Counted from the stretch's first letter, positions 41,401 through 52,560 are shown. The stretch is 64,000 bases of DNA from Eopsaltria australis (GCA_034509425.1 JAVTVJ010000830.1:186001-250000), one strand, 5' to 3'. Notes: generated by a model from the sequence alone, not told the origin. Translations and numbers: made by a program.

Positions 41401-43472
41401 GTCTCCCAGGAATTACTTGCTGGTCATTTGACTTTGATCATTTTTCTTGAAGCACAATTTCAAAGCCTTCAGGCTTTGTGTGTAGGAGTCTGTACATTTA
41501 ACCTGAGACTCTCATTGTCAGAGGCCTAATGACTGCTTCTGCCTTGTTTGTATTTTTAGATATCTGTCTGTGTGCGTTTTCCATGTGTTTATGTGATCTG
41601 TGATTAATAAGACATGATTGGAGTAATAAAGCTCATTGCGTTAGGATGGAAATGTGCTGTTTGCCCTTTCTGAAGCTGTAGAAGGAAGACCATATTCAGG
41701 TGTTTGATAGGCTGCGTTTGGTCCTTGATCCTTGCCATGATAAAAGATTTAACTCTGCCAGTTGCAGGAGAAACGGAATAGTTCAGGGGGGTAAAGTCTG
41801 ATATGCAATACAGTTTTTTCCCTTTGTGTTCCCACAGTTGTCTTAGCTTCATTCTTGTTGTCTGGGAATGGTCTCTCCTTTTTGTGATCCCATACCTTTC
41901 CCACCCTAGGCACTCTGGAAAGTTATCAGAAGAATTTGCAAAGGCCAATTATCCATGCGAGAAACAGGCATGGAGTCTGGTCCATGAATGCATGGATCAA
42001 AGGGTTCCTGGTAGAAGTTCCTCGTCTCCCTTTTCCTCTTCAGTTTGGAGGTGGTATAATCCTGATTGTAATGAAGCTTTGCCTTTTTTAATTTTTCATT
42101 TCAGGATTTAGGTTATGTCTTTTGAATGCCAAGAGTTAATGGCGATGGATGGAGCAGATTATACATTCTTTGTATTTGCTGTAAATGTTTTTTGACACAA
42201 AGCTGTAGTCATAGTCACCCACAGATCTGATAACTGTTACCATGGGTGACAATTTCCATTTTGCTCCTAAAGAGGATGAACTTTCTGAGAAATTGCACAT
42301 ATGTTAGATTTTAAATTAACTCAGTGTTGGGCCTTGAAAAAATCATAGTCCTTTCTGCCAATAATTTCATGTTTACTGTGACAAACCTATACTTTGGGCT
42401 TTTCACACAGTTAATGAAAATCTTAAACTTCAGCTGCATCATCAGTGGAATCCTGCTGTGCTAAAGTTACTGACAGTCTTGCTGGAAGTGGGCTCTGGAG
42501 AGGTGCCTGGTGCAGGTGTTGGAAGCAGCTCAGCTGCTGACTATCTCCATGGCGAGCTGAGCTGAGGCAGGGTACCACAGTTCCCCCTCCCTGTGCCTCA
42601 GCAGCCAGGGCAAGCCCAGTGCTGGGAGCTGGAAAGTGGCTCTTTTTGGGAAAAGCAGCTGCATGAGCCAGTGCGCTGTGCAGGTTCAGAATGTTGGCCC
42701 AGGGGAAGGACTGGCTCTCTGAGCTGAGGCAGGGTGTCAGGGAGGCAGGACCTCAGCTCTGGCTTCCACAGCAGCCTGGGGCTCACCAAACAATCCAGCT
42801 AATGGGAACTTCATTGGGCTACAGTTTCCTGTGTGTGTCTCTTGGTTGGAATAATTGGGCAGTGGGGAAGGCTCAGTGAAGCTGCAGCGCTGTATCTGTA
42901 ATGCTGTGCTTTGGCAGTGCTGGCAACAGCAGCAATGTGGGAAGGAGCCTTTCTCCAGCCTTTCTTCTGTTTGGGACTAGGAACACTAATAATCCTTTAA
43001 TCACAATAACATTCTCATTGAAGGGTGTCACTGAAGGGCAAGCTGCATCTGCTTGAGTGCCAGAGATGTGTTTCTTACCTTCATAAATGTATTTGGATTG
43101 TCTTTTTTAGGTCAATCTTAATTTTTAATTTTCTGAGTTTATGTATTTTGGGATTTGAATAATCACAATTTACCAGATGTGGCTTCTTTTCCTATTGTTA
43201 ACTTGATACTCATATTTTAGCCTTAATCCAAAGTCATTTACCGGTGTTGGAGTATGGTATCAAAAATTCTCAAGTATGATCAGGTCTGTGTACTGGATGA
43301 GAAACTCCCCAGAGCTGCAAATGGAAAAAAGGATGCTGATGGAGATCTCTCTTCTCTCAGCTGTGAATTCTCCAGCCCCTTTTCATATTTCTGCAGCGCA
43401 CAGCAGCTCTTTGACACTGCCCCACTGGCAAGATGACAACCCCTTCTGTGCATGTGACCCAGTTTTTTAATA
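35421..43472. other. Host intron downstream of the MRTFA exon
   Basis: Intronic DNA with no recognised repeat or further exon. The longest chance frame (37600-38112, + strand, about 170 codons) has no flanking splice sites and no family resemblance. CCTT at 43473-43476 is the left target duplication of the class I provirus. Confidence 0.5.
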
Positions 43473-43476
43473 CCTT

Positions 43477-43867
43477 TGTTAGAAACGGGTCCAGGAACAA
43501 AAATTTTAGTAAAATAATATTGAATACTTATTAGTAGAACAAAGGCAAAAACAGCACTGGGTGCATAGCATATCTGCTAGAGGCACACTTTTGTTCATTT
43601 CACAAATGGATTAAATACTTTCTTTAACTGTTACATATTCATTAAGTTCAGAAGTAAATTTACACTTCATACCCCTCTTTCCCTGGCCTCAGCCCTCCCT
43701 CCCGCCACCTTGGCGCCTTCCCAACCCTGATGAATTTCAGGCAGATAGCGGTGAATTGGGGCGAGTGTCTTATCTTATCTTCTCGTGTCTCTTCTGAAAT
43801 CCTCGCTCTGGAATTCCTCAACTCGACTGACGTTTATAGCTATATATTTATGACTACAATTTTCGAT
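43477..43867 (-). repeat. Class I ERV 3' LTR, R/U5 side (split part 1)
   Basis: Matches 58531-58921 with about 14 differences by eye. It ends at TCGAT (43863-43867), the left copy of the 5-bp target duplicated by the ERVL insertion. Removing the ERVL provirus and one TCGAT joins this to 51235-51352 and gives exactly 509 bp, the length of the other LTR. Confidence 0.9.
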
Positions 43868-44401
43868 TGTCTTAGGTTACAATGGTATGTATTCTATCAC
43901 CATCTTCATGGGATGTTGGGGCTGGGTGTGGCAGTGTTACTGATGGCAGCAGAACATTTTCTAATGGGCCAGTCGTTAGAGCCAGGCGGGGCACTTTACT
44001 CATCCCCAACGACTGCAGCTAATGGCCCATCATCCCATTGTGAGATGCCCCGCCCAGGATGAGGAACCAATGTATCCCGATCTGCATATAAACTAGGATT
44101 TGAAACAACACAAGCCAGCTTTTTCCACTGGATTCCCAGAGGAAGACCAGACCCTTCTACACCACCACTGGACCTTCAGAGGAGAACTACACCTTTCACA
44201 GGATCACTGCTTCAACAGAATCACATCTATCACTCCCAGAGGACTGCAACCACCATCTAATTAGACTGCTACCAACACCCTGACAGACAGAGTGTCTGGT
44301 TGTATTCTGACTCTGTCAGTGTTTTTGTATTATTACATTTTTTCTATTAAATTGTAGTTCTGACTTTGAGCCTCTCACTGATTTGCTTTCAAACTACCAC
44401 A
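43868..44401 (+). repeat. ERVL provirus 5' LTR
   Basis: 534 bp, TG...CA. TATAAA lies at 44087-44092 and an ATTAAA poly(A) signal at 44346-44351, giving U3-R-U5 in the + direction. It is about 3% different from the 3' LTR by eye and lacks an 87-bp U3 segment found there. Confidence 0.92.
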
Positions 44402-44407
44402 GTTTTT

Positions 44408-44425
44408 TGGTGCCCAATGTGGGGC
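44408..44425 (+). other. ERVL primer-binding site (tRNA-Lys-like)
   Basis: TGGTGCCCAATGTGGGGC begins 6 bp after the LTR. It differs at two positions (both C to T) from the complement of the 3' end of tRNA-Lys(1,2). Other tRNAs fit worse. Confidence 0.7.
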
Positions 44426-44740
44426 CAGGCCCTGAGGAAAGTCAGAATTACAATTTTGTGTTCTAGAAGCCACCTATTCACCATGATACTCAACATACTT
44501 ACATGGGTCCTGTACCTTGCTCTGTATATAATTTCCACACATGGGGAACTACCTGCCTGTAGTAATGCTCCTGTGTAGGCCGGGGTATCGTATAAAAATT
44601 GCTTTACTAGTTTACTATGTCTATTGCATGATAACCTCCAAGGCAATGAACACCATTCGGAATATATACTCAATTTTGTTTGCTTGTCCTAGTGTGGGCT
44701 ACTACATCTGGGGCCTCCTCAACAATCACACCCAGCCCCT
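44426..44740 (+). other. ERVL leader
   Basis: Region between primer site and gag. Short frames with hydrophobic residues occur, but I assign no function. The gag frame is already open before its end. Confidence 0.5.
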
Positions 44741-46709
44741 AGGGGAAAGAGTAGAGAGGTAGAGAGTGGTTTCTTTCAGCCTTTCAGACCTGACACAACA
44801 GTTTTTGAAAATATTGAGTTCCCTTTAGATGTCAAAGATGGTATAATCTTGCTGTCAGTTCTGTTTTCTTTTCTCTCTATGACCTGCACCGTGTACACCA
44901 TGCTTAGAGTCAGAACAATGCTCGATGCGGCACAGTATCCTCAGGATGAGGACAAGAAAAGCAGCAAAACAACAGGCACCATATCTACACAAACTGTCAT
45001 GGAAGAAAAAGAGACCGAAAGAACCGACAGAGTCTCCACACAAGCCATCACTGAGCCAGAACAGCCTAAGCCAGTAGCAGTTGCCCCCCTTCAGAAAAAG
45101 AAATCCGAGAGCAAATCAGCCCACACACTGACCGATGAGGAAGAGGCTGGACCTTTGCACCAAGCAGAAGAGACGGAGCCAGAGATCATCACTCGCTCTT
45201 TATCCCTGGGTGAGCTGCGTGACCTACGGAGGGAGTTCACCCGCCAGACAAATGAATCCATCCTGACCTGGCTGCTTCGCATCTGGGACCCTGCAGCCAA
45301 TGACACCATGCTAGATGGAAGTGAGGCCAGACAACTTGGATCCCTGACCCAGGATGTGGTCATTGACCAGGGGAACAGGAAAACCCAAGAAACTCTCAGC
45401 CTCTGGCGACGACTGCTGGCAAGCATAAGGGACAGATACCTTTGTAAAGAAGACCTTCAGGTGCACCAAGGAAAATGGAGCACAATGGAACAAGGTATCC
45501 GATGCCTGAGAGAATTGGCCGTGCTGGAGATCATTTTCTCAGAAGATGAGAGATTCCTGTCTTAGGTTACAATGGTATGTATTCTATCACCATCTTCCTG
45601 GGATGTTGGGGCTGGGCGTGGCAGTGTTCCTGATGGCTGCAGAAGGGTTTGCTAATGGGCCGGTCGTTGGGGCCGGATGGAGCACTTTACTCACCCCCAA
45701 CATTGCAGATAGTGGCTCATCATCCCATTGTGAGATGCCCCACCCAGGGGGAGGAACCAATGTATCCCGATCTGCATATAAACTGAGATTTGAAGCACCA
45801 CAGGCAGCTTTTTCCACTGGATTCCCAGAGGAAGACCAGATCCTTCTACACCACCACTGGACTTTCAGAGGAGAACTACACCTTTCACAGGATCATTGCT
45901 TCAACAGAACCACATCTATCACTCCCAGAGGACTGCAACCACCATCTAACTGGACTACTACCAACACCCTGACCGACAGGGTGTCAGGCTGTATTCTGAC
46001 TCTGTCAGTGTTTTTGTATTATTACATTTTTTCTATTAAATTGTAGTTCTGACTTTGAGTCTCTCACTGATTTGCTTTGAAACTACCACAATTCCCTAAG
46101 AACCCAGATGATGTCCAATGCACGTCGTAGATATGGTTGAGATTTGCACAGCTTGGTCCAGAGATATACTCCCGTTACCTAGCAACACTGCAATGGAGGG
46201 AAGGAGCGGACAAGGTGGGAGTACTGGTCAACAAACTAAGAATTTATGAGGACACTGTCACTGCCCCATTACGCACCCATGTCTCATCTGTGGAAACAAA
46301 GCTGGCTGAGCACGTCCGGAGCTTGGAAGTGAAACTCAGAGAAGAGTTGAAGGAAAAAATTCACCACATCTCGCCAGAACCAACAAGGGTCTCTGCTATT
46401 AGGAGCCAACATCCCCCAGCCAGAGAAAGAAGATACACTCCACGAGGTAACCTCTGGTTTTTCCTTCAGGAGCATGGAGAAGACATGAGAAAGTGGGACA
46501 GAAAACCCACCTCTTCCTTAGCAGCCCGAGTACGTGAACTAAAAAGAGGAACAGCTACCAGAAGAAGCCCACCTAGAGTCAATGCCACTCCGGTCTCTTG
46601 TGGACAGAACTCAGAACAGTATAGGAATGATGATATGACCGATCCTCTTGAAGGGACCTCAAGAACATATTTACAGGAAGAGAGCAACGTGTACCACGAT
46701 CAGGAATAG
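44741..46709 (+). pseudogene. ERVL gag, interrupted by a solo LTR
   Basis: The frame is open from before 44741 but has no clear ATG; the first in-frame Met falls near 44879, so the true start is unresolved. After an acidic/lysine-rich stretch comes an ERVL-type capsid segment, with LGELRDLRREFTRQTNESIL and TWLLRIWDPAAND at about 45210-45300. A solo LTR of the same family (45558-46090) splits the gene. Discounting it and one ATTCC duplication, the frame continues into 46096-46709, with one nonsense codon (TAG, 46128-46130). The second part has a heptad-like stretch (TKLAEHVRSLEVKLREELKE) likely to form a coiled coil. No zinc knuckle is visible. It ends at TAG 46707-46709, followed in frame by the protease. 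Confidence 0.82.
45558..46090 (+). mobile_element. Nested ERVL-family solo LTR in gag (TSD ATTCC)
   Basis: 533 bp, TGTCTTAGG...ACTACCACA, flanked by ATTCC at 45553-45557 and 46091-46095. It belongs to the same family as the provirus it interrupts and has the same orientation. It also lacks the 87-bp U3 segment. It must be younger than the host provirus. Confidence 0.93.
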
Positions 46710-47040
46710 AGGGGCCCTGCCTCTAGCCAGGTAGAGGAAAGGGACAACCGGATCTATTGGACTGTGTGGATCCAATGGCCTGGCACGTCTGACACACAAA
46801 GATATACGGCTATGGTTGACACCGGCGCTCAATGTACCCTGATGCCATCAAGGTACATGGGAATATGATCTATTTCTATTTCTGGGGTGACAGGAGGATC
46901 CCAGCAGCTGACTGTATTGGAAGCTGAAGTAAGTTTAACTGGGAATGAGTGGCAGAAACACCCCATCGTGACCGACCCAGAGGCCCCATGCATCCTGGGC
47001 ATAGACTATCTTAGAAATGGGTATTTCAAAGACCCAAAAG
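46710..47040 (+). pseudogene. ERVL protease (retropepsin)
   Basis: Same frame as gag, directly after its stop. The active-site motif MVDTGAQCTLMPS lies at about 46812-46850, and CILGIDYLRNG near 46990 is the conserved C-terminal segment. A TGA at 46866-46868 interrupts the frame between them. Retropepsins act as homodimers that process Gag and Pol. With the stop this copy cannot give a full protein. Confidence 0.82.
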
Positions 47041-47079
47041 GACATCGTTGGGCTTTCGGGATAGCCGCAGTAGAATCAG

Positions 47080-48287
47080 AAGACATCCAACAGCTAAATA
47101 CCTTGCCTGGTCTCTCAGACGACCCCTTTGCTGTGGGACTGCTAGAAGTTGAAGAACAGCAGGTACCAATCGCCACGGCGACAGTGCACCGACGGCAGTA
47201 CCGCCCAGACAGAGACTCTGTGGTTCCCATCCACGAGATGATTCGTAAACTGGAGAGCCAAGGGGTGGTCAGCAAAGCTCATTCACCCTTTAACAGCCCT
47301 ATATGGCCAGTGCGTAAGTCCAGTGGAGAATGGAGACTGACAGTGGATTATCGTGGCCTGAATGAGGTCACACCACCACTGAGTGCTGCTGTGCCAGACA
47401 TGTTGGAACTTCAGTATGAACTGGAATCCAAGGCAGCAAAGTGGTACGTGACCATCGATATTGCCAATGCCTTTTTCTCCATTCCTCTGGCAGCAGAGTG
47501 CAGGCCTCAGTTTGCTTTCACCTGGAGGGGAGTGCAATACACCTGGAACAGACTCCCCCAGGGGTGGAAGCACAGCCCCACCATCTGCCATGGCCTGATC
47601 CAGGCTGCACTGGAAAAGGGTGAGGCTCCAGAACATCTGCAGTACATCGATGACATCATCGTATGGGGGAACACAACAGAGGAAGTCTTTGAGAAAGGAA
47701 AGAAGATCATCCAGATTCTCCTAAGAGCTGGTTTTGCCATCAAGCGAAGTAAGGTTAAGGGACCCGCTCAAGAAATCCAGTTCTTAGGAGTCAAGTGGCA
47801 AGATGGACGTCGCCAGATCCCGACAGAAGTAGTCAACAAGATCACTGCTATGTCCCCACCTACGAACAAGAAAGAAACCCAGGCTTTCTTAGGAGTTGTC
47901 GGGTTTTGGAGAATGCATATCCCGGAATACAGCACGATTGTAAGCCCTCTTTACCTCGTGACACGAAAAAGAAATTATTTCCAGTGGGGTCCTGAGCAAC
48001 AACAAGCATTCAAACAAATTAAGCAGGAGATTTCCCACGCAGTAGCCCTTGGGCCAGTCAGAACAGGGCAGGATGTGAAAAATGTGCTCTACACTGTGGC
48101 CGGGGAGAATGGTCCATCCTGGAGCCTGTGGCAGAAGGGACCTGAGGAGACTCAAGGACGACCGCTTGGGTTCTGGAGTCGGGGATACAAAGGATCTGAG
48201 GCCAGCTATACCCCAACCGAGAAAGAGATTCTTGTGGCTTATGAAGGGGTTCGAGCTGCCTCAGAAGTAATTGGCACCAAAGCATAG
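47080..48287 (+). pseudogene. ERVL reverse transcriptase
   Basis: Uninterrupted from 46869 to a TAG at 48285-48287. Visible RT blocks are SPIWPVRKSSGEWRLTVDYR (about 47300), VTIDIANAFFSIPL with the first catalytic Asp (about 47455), LPQGWKHSPTICHG (about 47560) and the catalytic YIDDIIVWG (about 47645). The thumb/connection region follows with FLGVKW and QAFLGVVGFWR, then YTPTEKEIL before the stop. Reading continues in frame after the TAG with connection residues, so the stop is a nonsense mutation, not the natural end. Wording in the LPQG block and the connection is of the ERVL type. This is the longest intact viral frame in the window. Confidence 0.93.
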
Positions 48288-49560
48288 CTGCTTCTGGCAC
48301 CCCGACTACCAGTGCTGGGTTGGATGTTCAAGGGAAGGATTCCTTCTACACACCATGCTACTGACGCCACGTGGAGCAAGTGGATTGCGCTGATCACACA
48401 GCGAGCCCGGATAGGAAACCCTAATCACCCTGGGATTCTGGAAATTATAACAAACTGGCCTGAAGGTGAGACTTTTGGGTTATCTTCTGAAGAAGAGGAG
48501 GGGCAAGTGACACGTGCTGAGGAAGCCCCACCATATAACAAGCTACCGGAGAGCGAAAGACGATATGCCCTCTTCACTGATGGTTCCTGCCGAATTGTGG
48601 GTGCTAACCGGAAATGGAAAGCTGCCGTATGGAGCCCCGCACCACGAGTTGCACAAGCTACTGAGGGAGAAGGTGGATCGAGTCAGGTCGCAGAGCTTAA
48701 AGCCGTACAGCTGGCTTTGGATATCGCTGAGCGAGAGAAGTGGCCTCGGCTCTATCTCTACACCGACTCCTGGATGGTAGCTAACACTTTGTGGGGTTGG
48801 TTGAATCGCTGGAGAAAGGTCAACTGGTATAGCTCGCTGGTTTCTCTGTCCAGCCTGGAGAAGTACGACAGATTCCAGCTGGCTATATTTCCAGGAATGC
48901 CCCTGTCCCCAGGGCACTCTGGCAGCATCCCGTAAACACTTAGCCAGAGAAACTGCAGCCTGCGTTGTGGTGCAGGAACGGTCCAGTTTAGCTATCAGCT
49001 GAAGATGAATAACGAGAGGGCTCTTGGAGTGCCTTTAATTCTGAGTGGCTTTATTGCAGGGTCTTCATACACAGAGGGAAGGCAGGTATCCAGGAGACCG
49101 AGGGGCCCTCAGACACAGCCTTAAGAGTTATCATGTACCACCAATCACCAGGGGGTTTGGGGGAGTATAGGGAAGGTCCAGAGTTACTTGGTCCTATGGG
49201 ATGGGGAAGGAAAGGGGCCCAGGAGATAACAGGGAATAGAACAAAGGCTCTTGGGGGGAGGGAGGAGATGATGGACACCAGCAATGGCTACTCTGGTTTG
49301 TCCTGGGTTAAACCATGGTCACTTCACCTTCCAGGGGTTTCCTATCTCCTTGGAACTTTCTCCACCAGTTATCTTTCTCCTTTTCTAAGTCTTCTCCCCC
49401 TGAGGTTTCTAAGGACACATCCACAGCAGCTACAAACTGGCAGCGGAGAGAGAAACCCATCTGGGCCGCTGAGATTTGGCAGGACATCGCTACCCGTGTA
49501 GAGAGGCTGACTGTGAAGGTTCGACACGTGGATGCACATGTACCCAAGAGTCAGGCCAAT
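48288..49560 (+). pseudogene. ERVL connection and RNase H, split by a nested LTR
   Basis: Continues the RT frame. RNase H acidic residues are seen in LFTDGSC (about 48575), VAELKAVQLA (about 48690) and LYTDSWMV (about 48760). Coding breaks at 48827, where a class II solo LTR is inserted, and resumes at 49441. Removing 613 bp brings both sides into one frame, and the later segment keeps HVDAHVPKS and QVDRAAK with the remaining RNase H residues. The domain degrades the RNA strand of the RNA:DNA hybrid. Apart from the insertion and the TAG at 48285 its key residues look preserved. Confidence 0.85.
48828..49434 (-). mobile_element. Nested class II solo LTR in RNase H (TSD AACTGG)
   Basis: A 607-bp element flanked by AACTGG at 48822-48827 and 49435-49440. 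The 6-bp duplication fits ERVK-type integration. Read on the minus strand it begins TGTAGCTGCTG and ends GAGCTATA (decayed CA). A minus-strand AATAAA (from ggctttattgcaggg near 49050) gives the orientation. It shows no obvious similarity to the other LTRs here. Confidence 0.87.
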
Positions 49561-50517
49561 GAAGAGCATCGTAACAATGAGCAGGTGGACCGAGCTGCCA
49601 AACTGAGAGTATCACAGGTGGATCTGGACTGGCAGCACAAAAGAGAATTATTTCTAGCTCGTTGGGCCCATGATGCCTCTGGTCATCAGGGACGAGATGC
49701 AACGTACCGATGGGCTCGTGACCGAGGGGTGGACTTGACCATGGACAGCATCTCACAGGTCATCCATGGCTGTGAGACCTGCGCTATGATCAAGCAGGCC
49801 AAGCGGGTGAAGCCTCTGTGGTACGGTGGACGATGGTCAAAGTATAGGTATGGGGAAGCCTGGCAAGTTGACTACATCACCCTTCCCCAAACCCGCCAAG
49901 GCAAGCGCTACGTGCTGACCATGGTGGAAGCAACCACTGGATGGTTGGAGACCTATGCTGTTCCTCATGCTACCGCCTGAAACACCATCTTAAGCCTGGA
50001 AAAGCAAGTCTTGTGGAGACATGGCACCTCTGAGAGTATTGAGTTGGACAACGGGACCCATTTCAAGAATGGCCTTATAAACAGCTGGGCCAGAGAACAT
50101 GGCATCGAGTGGATATATCATATCCCTTATCATGCACCAGCTGCCGGGAAAGTTGAACGGTGCAACGGACTACTTAAGAGCACCCTGAAGGCGCTTGGCA
50201 GGGGGACCTTCAAAAATTGGGAAATGAACTTAGCAAAGGCCACCTGGATGGTCAACACACGAGGCTCCATCAATCGAGCTGGTCCTGCCCAGTCTGAACC
50301 CTTGCACACAGTGGACAGAGATAGAGTCCCTGTGGTACATATGAAAGGTATTTTAGGAAAGACTGTTTGGATTAGTCCCACCTCAGACAAAGGCAAACCC
50401 ATCCGCGGGGTTGTTTTTGCTCAAAGACCTGGTTACACTTGGTGGGTAATGCAGAAAGATGGGGAAACCCATTGTGTACCACAAGGAAACTTAATTTTAA
50501 GTGAGAACTGTGTGTAA
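49561..50517 (+). pseudogene. ERVL integrase
   Basis: N-terminal zinc-binding residues appear in HDASGHQG and CETC (about 49670-49785). The catalytic core shows WQVDYITLP (first Asp, about 49870), ELDNGTHF (second Asp, about 50045) and GKVERCNG (Glu, about 50150). The second Asp and the Glu are 35 residues apart, so the DD35E triad is intact. A TGA at 49978-49980 breaks the frame between the first and second Asp; it follows GCC, and a CGA-to-TGA change is the simplest origin. The C-terminal part continues to TAA at 50515-50517. No dUTPase or env follows. Integrase joins viral DNA to the host genome; this copy is truncated by the stop. Confidence 0.9.
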
Positions 50518-50609
50518 AGTTTCATTTTATATGTGTATATATATGTAAAGTTTAAAGGGGGTATTGGTTTGGGTATCACATGGATGGTGATAGAATAAGG
50601 GGTGGATAA
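50518..50609 (+). other. ERVL 3' untranslated tract with polypurine sequence
   Basis: Between the pol stop and the 3' LTR. Purine-rich runs lie at about 50556 (aaagggggta) and immediately before the LTR (agaataaggggtggataa). The second is the likelier plus-strand primer because it abuts TGTCTTAGG. Confidence 0.65.
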
Positions 50610-51229
50610 TGTCTTAGGTTACAATGGTATGTATTCTATCACCATCTTCATGGGATGTTAGGGCCGGGCGTGGCAGTGTTACTGATGGCAGCAGAACATT
50701 TTCTAATGGGCCAGTCGTTAGAGCCAGGCGGGGCACTTTACTCATCCCCAACGACTGCAGCTAATGGCCCATTGAGTCTCACTGGTAAACTCCAGCCATT
50801 AGAGCCAGGTGGGGGAACTTTACTTTGCTCATCCCCAACGACTGCAGCTAATGGCCCATCATCCCATTGTTAGATGCCCCGCCCAGGATGAGGAACCAAT
50901 GTATCCCTATCTGCATATAAACTAGGATTTGAAACACCACAAGTCAGCTTTTCCACTGGATTCCCAGAGGAAGACCAGATCCTTCTACACCACCACTGGA
51001 CCTTCGGAGGAGAACTACACCTTTCACAGGATCACTGCTTCAACAGAACCACATCTATCACTCCCAGAAGACTGCAACCACCTTCTAACTGGACTACTAC
51101 CAACACCCTGACAGACAGGGTGTCTGGTTGTATTCTGACTCTGTCAGTGTTTTTGTATTATTACATTTTTTCTATTAAATTGTAGTTCTGACTTTGAGCC
51201 TCTCACTGATTTGCTTTCAAACTACCACA
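50610..51229 (+). repeat. ERVL provirus 3' LTR with 87-bp U3 duplication
   Basis: 620 bp against 534 bp for the 5' LTR. The difference is one single-base indel plus an 87-bp segment at about 50770-50856 that repeats the preceding ccaggcggggcactttactc...aacgactgcagctaatggcc unit with changes. TATAAA is at 50916-50921. Confidence 0.92.
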
Positions 51230-51234
51230 TCGAT

Positions 51235-51352
51235 GCATCACAATTATCTCTAAGTTATAATTGCATGGCAATCTAGTTTCTACTTAACTATATTTTATCA
51301 TAAGACTACAAATTACAAAAAGCCAACATTTATCATTTACTCATCAATTACA
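51235..51352 (-). repeat. Class I ERV 3' LTR, U3 start (split part 2)
   Basis: Matches 58922-59039, ending ATTACA. About 13 differences in 118 bp by eye, clearly more diverged than part 1. Confidence 0.88.
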
Positions 51353-51366
51353 TTTCCCTCCTTTTA
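51353..51366 (-). other. Class I ERV polypurine tract
   Basis: The minus strand reads TAAAAGGAGGGAAA directly before the 3' LTR, as expected for the plus-strand primer. Confidence 0.75.
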
Positions 51367-51399
51367 TTTTTTTTTTCTCAGTTATGTTGGCTTGAGTTA

Positions 51400-52560
51400 C
51401 AGTCTTTATTTAAGTCCCATTGTTACATTTGAAATTTCTACAGAGTTGTTGGGCTTCTTCAAGGGGTCTTCAGCAGTGTTTTGTTCCTTCAGTTTCATTA
51501 TCCTTTGTGCTGTTCCCGAAGCGGTTTTTTCCGAATTTAAAAGCAAAGGGATTACCTGCATACTTGGGATGACACTTGTGATTAGTTTGATAAAACAGGG
51601 GATTAAACAAGGAAGGAATACTAACGCAGGAATTGCACACATAAAAAAACCCGTTTCTTTTACTATGTTATCTCTAATAAGTTATCCTACCAACCAGATT
51701 CTAGTGTTGTTTCCTCTCTTTGAATTGGTACATGAGCAAGCTTGCAGCAATATCAAGTCTAGCTTGACTGTTATCAGTTTCTCTTTAATTTTATCCTGTG
51801 CACCCCCACTGTTTGAAATGCCTCGCATTCCTGCTTTAGTAAAACAAACATACTGCCACTTCGGACACAGTAATCTGACTTCGTGTCTCTCTGAAGGTTT
51901 CAATTTAGCTATCAGTAGTGAGTTTGCCATGATTGCAAGTTTCTAAGGATGTTTCATAATAGAATTTGTAAGTCGTTGTCATGTGCCAGGTCAGATGAGA
52001 GGCACGGCTGCTTCATCATCCCAGTCGTAGAAGGGGATTGCACTTGGTGCAGGGATTTGCCGGGCTTGCGTTGCTAGGGTTACTCGTGTAAAAATATCTG
52101 TGATAATTATGATTGCCGCAGTTGTACTCAGAGGTCTGGCATGGCTTGCACCCCCTCGTCTTTTGCCCTCCGAGGCTGCTGCTCGTGGCAGATGATGTCT
52201 AAGGCAGGTGCATAGGCCAACCCGGTCTTGACCTCTTTACACCGTTCGTTCTATTTACTCACAAACTGCACTTCACATGAGCCTAATTCCCATTCCCAAG
52301 TTTCCTCGGGAATTTCGCATATTTCAGGTATCAGTAATTCCCACCCACACAAAATTTGTTCTAGCACAGCATCCTGCTTGGTTCTTTTACTCTTTATGCT
52401 TTCGGCAGTTCAGACAGTGGGAATGCCTTTTTGTTGGAGAGCAGTACCATTTGTTAAAACATTTTACACACTCCCACAGCACTTCAGGCTGGGATTCCCT
52501 CTGGGCCTTTGGGAATTTGCATCATTCTTATGCTAATGGCACTCTTGGGCCGGTTTTCTT
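51400..52560 (-). pseudogene. Class I ERV env remnant (transmembrane tail)
   Basis: Upstream of the polypurine tract the minus strand keeps two open pieces, 51930-51682 and 51642-51406, separated by stops. The second begins with a hydrophobic, proline/cysteine-punctuated segment (FLPCLIPCFIKLI, about 51615-51580) followed by a polar tail, which is the layout of a retroviral envelope membrane anchor and cytoplasmic tail. Further upstream, to about 52560, the sequence is too decayed to assign. I did not find an immunosuppressive-domain motif or a fusion peptide. Position just before the 3' LTR is the main support. Confidence 0.5.

Larger units (their letters stand above)
43868..51229 (+). mobile_element. 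ERVL (class III) provirus (TSD TCGAT)
   Basis: A complete provirus with 5' LTR (43868-44401), a lysine-type primer site, gag, pro, RT, RNase H, integrase, a purine-rich tract and 3' LTR (50610-51229). TCGAT flanks both ends (43863-43867, 51230-51234), the 5-bp duplication expected for ERVL. There is no env. Pol ends shortly after the integrase, and I see no dUTPase, which the mammalian HERV-L and MERV-L carry. All viral genes share one frame once two nested LTRs are discounted. In-frame stops at 46128, 46707, 46866, 48285 and 49978 separate the pieces, of which 46707 is probably the gag terminator. The copy is therefore not coding-competent. Confidence 0.93.

Noticed and set aside
51392..51946. 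184-codon + strand frame
   Set aside because: Opposite strand of the class I env remnant; no independent support.
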